This document shows positions 1-64,000 of a stretch of DNA of 64,000 nucleotides, one piece after another. The stretch lies in the NCBI GenBank assembly GCA_054601695.1, contig BAAHQB010000056.1:806001-870000 (forward strand). The letters are read 5' to 3'. The notes beneath the pieces are model-generated. The model saw nothing but the letters and a program-made list of their open reading frames with translations, made no database searches and had not been told where the DNA came from. Within the stretch, counting starts at the first letter, position 1. Each line of letters starts with the position of its first letter. The position numbers and the translations under genes were made by a program. The DNA comes from Amorphochlora amoebiformis (taxonomy: Eukaryota > Cercozoa > Chlorarachniophyceae).

Positions 1-51
1 ATATACGCGTATATAGATACGCGTACATATATATATATATATATATATATA

Positions 52-87
<36 letters not shown>

Positions 88-127
88 ACACATACATGTA
101 CACGTATATATATATATATATATATAA

Positions 128-168
<41 letters not shown>

Positions 169-180
169 TATATAAACATA
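1..180. repeat. TA-dinucleotide microsatellite at the left edge
   Basis: Almost pure (TA)n with short CG- and CA-bearing interruptions. It is presumably the intron before the first visible coiled-coil exon. No exon is seen here. Confidence 0.9.
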
Positions 181-226
181 AAGCTGTCCTTAATGTTAAC
201 AGTGAGCAATAGAAATAACACGCAAC
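181..226 (+). pseudogene. Decayed 5' echo of the coiled-coil exon 308-377
   Basis: The stretch aligns over about 46 bases with the first part of exon 308-377 and lies upstream of it. Most differences are C-to-T or G-to-A, and it carries in-frame TAG and TAA, so it is not coding. Confidence 0.75.
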
Positions 227-307
227 ATATATATACATATATATATATATATATGCATATATATATATATATATAATATATATATGTATATATATATATT
301 GGTATAG

Positions 308-10623
<10,316 letters not shown>

Positions 10624-11270
10624 GAAATCTTCCGAAATCCAAAGGCAATATCCTTATATATTGTCAACTTGAGAAAAATTTCTTGAAATTCCACACGACA
10701 TGGACATCTATTAGGCTACTTAGGTTTCTATAGTAAGCTCTACTGCTGTGACGCCTACTAGGCCTAGATTCTAGAGATTGTATCCAATGTATTGTATCCA
10801 GTGTATCCCGCGACGGTTAACGTTGACGATTTTATTTATAATTTTGTCGCACTTTCTCACGCTAGATTAAAGATTAACACCACTACTAGATGGACTAGAT
10901 GGACTAGATAGCTAGGACAGTAATGATAGCTAGGACAGTCTAGACAGTAATTAATATCCAGAATATCTAGAATATACTAGATATAGTCTAGATACTAGAG
11001 ATAGTAGATACTTGGAATCTAAGCAAGTGGTAACACGTTACTAGTAACTCTAGTTACCACTAGTACTATATTTACGACTTGTACTAAACCTTTATGTATT
11101 TACACTAGTACTAGCGGTAGTAGTACATGTACACTAGACTCATATACTAGATACACTAATATATCTGTATATCTAGGATATATGCACAAGTATAATTAGT
11201 TAATCGAGCTGATCTCTGGAATATTATACACGATATCTAGGATATACTATCCGGTAGGTATGTACTATAC

Positions 11271-11312
<42 letters not shown>

Positions 11313-11951
11313 TGTATATGTAAATCATTTAGCTTATATTAACTAAAATCGTCCATCAGCTAACGACAGCCAGAACAGTCATATTAGTCATAACTAGATA
11401 ATACCTAAACCTATACATATAGACTGAGTAGGAATAATCATATAGCCTATTAGTGATATATCTCGGTGACAGTTGACTTCATATGCAAAATCCAGAGACT
11501 AGTGAAGAAACATATGATATCGAATGTCTTTTTCTAATTATACCGAAAGTTCGTAAACAATTATAACACTAAGTTTATACGAAAAGTGTGCACGCCGTAT
11601 GAACACACGACTATACAGCACCACTCACTGACTATATTCTGAACAGCTATTTGTGACAATTTCTACTCTGATTGTTGAAGCGATCGCCTTGTAGCTGGGA
11701 AGAGAACATGTCGGCGAGGGGATCCGGATGCTTGCAATGGACATCTAAGCGGGCTAGGTCACCATCGTCCTAATGGCGTATTTTATGTATCGTGTGAGTT
11801 TTAAGTGTTTAAATCATGCATGTACAATATAAATGTATATAAATATTTATGTATTATATTATATTATATATATATATATATATAATATAATATAACGTAT
11901 ATATATATGTGTGCATATATGTATATAATATAAATATATATACATATATGC

Positions 11952-11982
<31 letters not shown>

Positions 11983-12140
11983 TATTATATTATATTATAT
12001 ATATATGTATATTATACATAAATTGTGTACATATAATATATATATGTATATATATATATATTGTAATATGGACTTATGTATATATTTACAGATATGTAAA
12101 TAAGCTAAACTCTGTATACATACATACATACGTATATATA

Positions 12141-12181
<41 letters not shown>

Positions 12182-12433
12182 CATAATATGATATATAAAT
12201 ATGTGTACATATATATATATATATATAAATATATATATATATAAATATATATATAAATTTTATATGGACTTACGTGTATATGTAAGTAATATGTATGTGT
12301 ACTACACAAATAATGGGTATATAAGCTAAACTCTGTATACAAGTGTATTCCTTTGTACATAGATATGTATGCATAGATATATACATAGACGTGTTAAATA
12401 TCTGTACATAATGATCTTTACATATAATTTGTA

Positions 12434-12501
<68 letters not shown>

Positions 12502-12582
12502 GTGGACACGTAAATAAATAAATTACCCCTACACTCATATATATATATATATATCTAACTCGTACTTACATTCACATATACA

Positions 12583-12622
<40 letters not shown>

Positions 12623-12728
12623 CATATATATATTATATATATATATATAAATATATCATCATATTTGTATAAAGATATGCGTATATCTATATATTCATAT
12701 ATATATATATATATACATATATAAACCT
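10624..12728. other. Convergent intergenic region between the coiled-coil gene and POLK
   Basis: AT-rich unique sequence to about 11260, short TA microsatellite, more unique sequence to about 11850, then TA arrays. At 12055-12115 and 12255-12350 there is a diverged direct repeat ending in TAAGCTAAACTCTGTATAC. A 21-codon ATG frame at 11708 has nothing to support it. Both flanking genes end here, so it should hold their 3' UTRs and poly(A) sites, but I cannot fix them. Confidence 0.6.

Positions 12729-64000
<51,272 letters not shown>

Overview
The window is eukaryotic nuclear DNA, most likely from a flagellated protist (TTAGGG-type repeats, a basal-body/ciliary protein gene, very exon-rich genes, GT-AG introns). 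Most of its length is TA-dinucleotide microsatellite. Long ORFs rich in Ile-Tyr, Met-Tyr-Val-Cys, His-Thr-Tyr, Leu-Ser or Arg-Glu are translated microsatellite, not genes. The real coding sequence sits in islands of about 20-130 bases between repeats. Translating each island between its AG and GT and requiring reading phases to agree across introns gives three genes, with the standard genetic code.

Region by region. (1) 308-10623, plus strand: the 3' part of a coiled-coil gene of the BBOF1/CFAP157 type, 22 exons, about 442 residues visible, stop at 10621; its 5' end lies left of the window. (2) 10624-12728: AT-rich convergent intergenic region with no convincing gene. (3) 12729-37622, minus strand: a nearly complete Y-family translesion DNA polymerase kappa gene, about 30 exons over 25 kb, from a start codon at 37622 to a TGA at 12729. 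Catalytic motifs are intact; a few little-finger exons remain uncertain. (4) 37623-38955: GC-richer, non-microsatellite divergent promoter region. (5) 38956 to beyond 64000, plus strand: a glycosidase with an N-terminal PA14 domain and a GH63-type (alpha/alpha)6 catalytic domain, at least 31 exons, 3' end outside the window. The three genes have unrelated jobs (cilium/basal body, DNA damage tolerance, carbohydrate hydrolysis).

What is unusual is intron architecture. First, nearly every kind of simple repeat here lies inside introns, and TTAGGG/CCCTAA arrays run right up to splice sites; at least one intron (30426-30597, between two unmistakable polymerase exons) is almost pure telomere-type hexamer. 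Second, exon edges are copied into the neighbouring intron: copies of an exon's 5' end with its AG lie upstream of that exon, and copies of its 3' end with its GT lie downstream. I call these exon-edge echoes. I found about 20 such families in the three genes, from one copy to about 18. Most minisatellites of the window are amplified echoes. One 32-base exon exists as four intact tandem copies, each with both splice sites.
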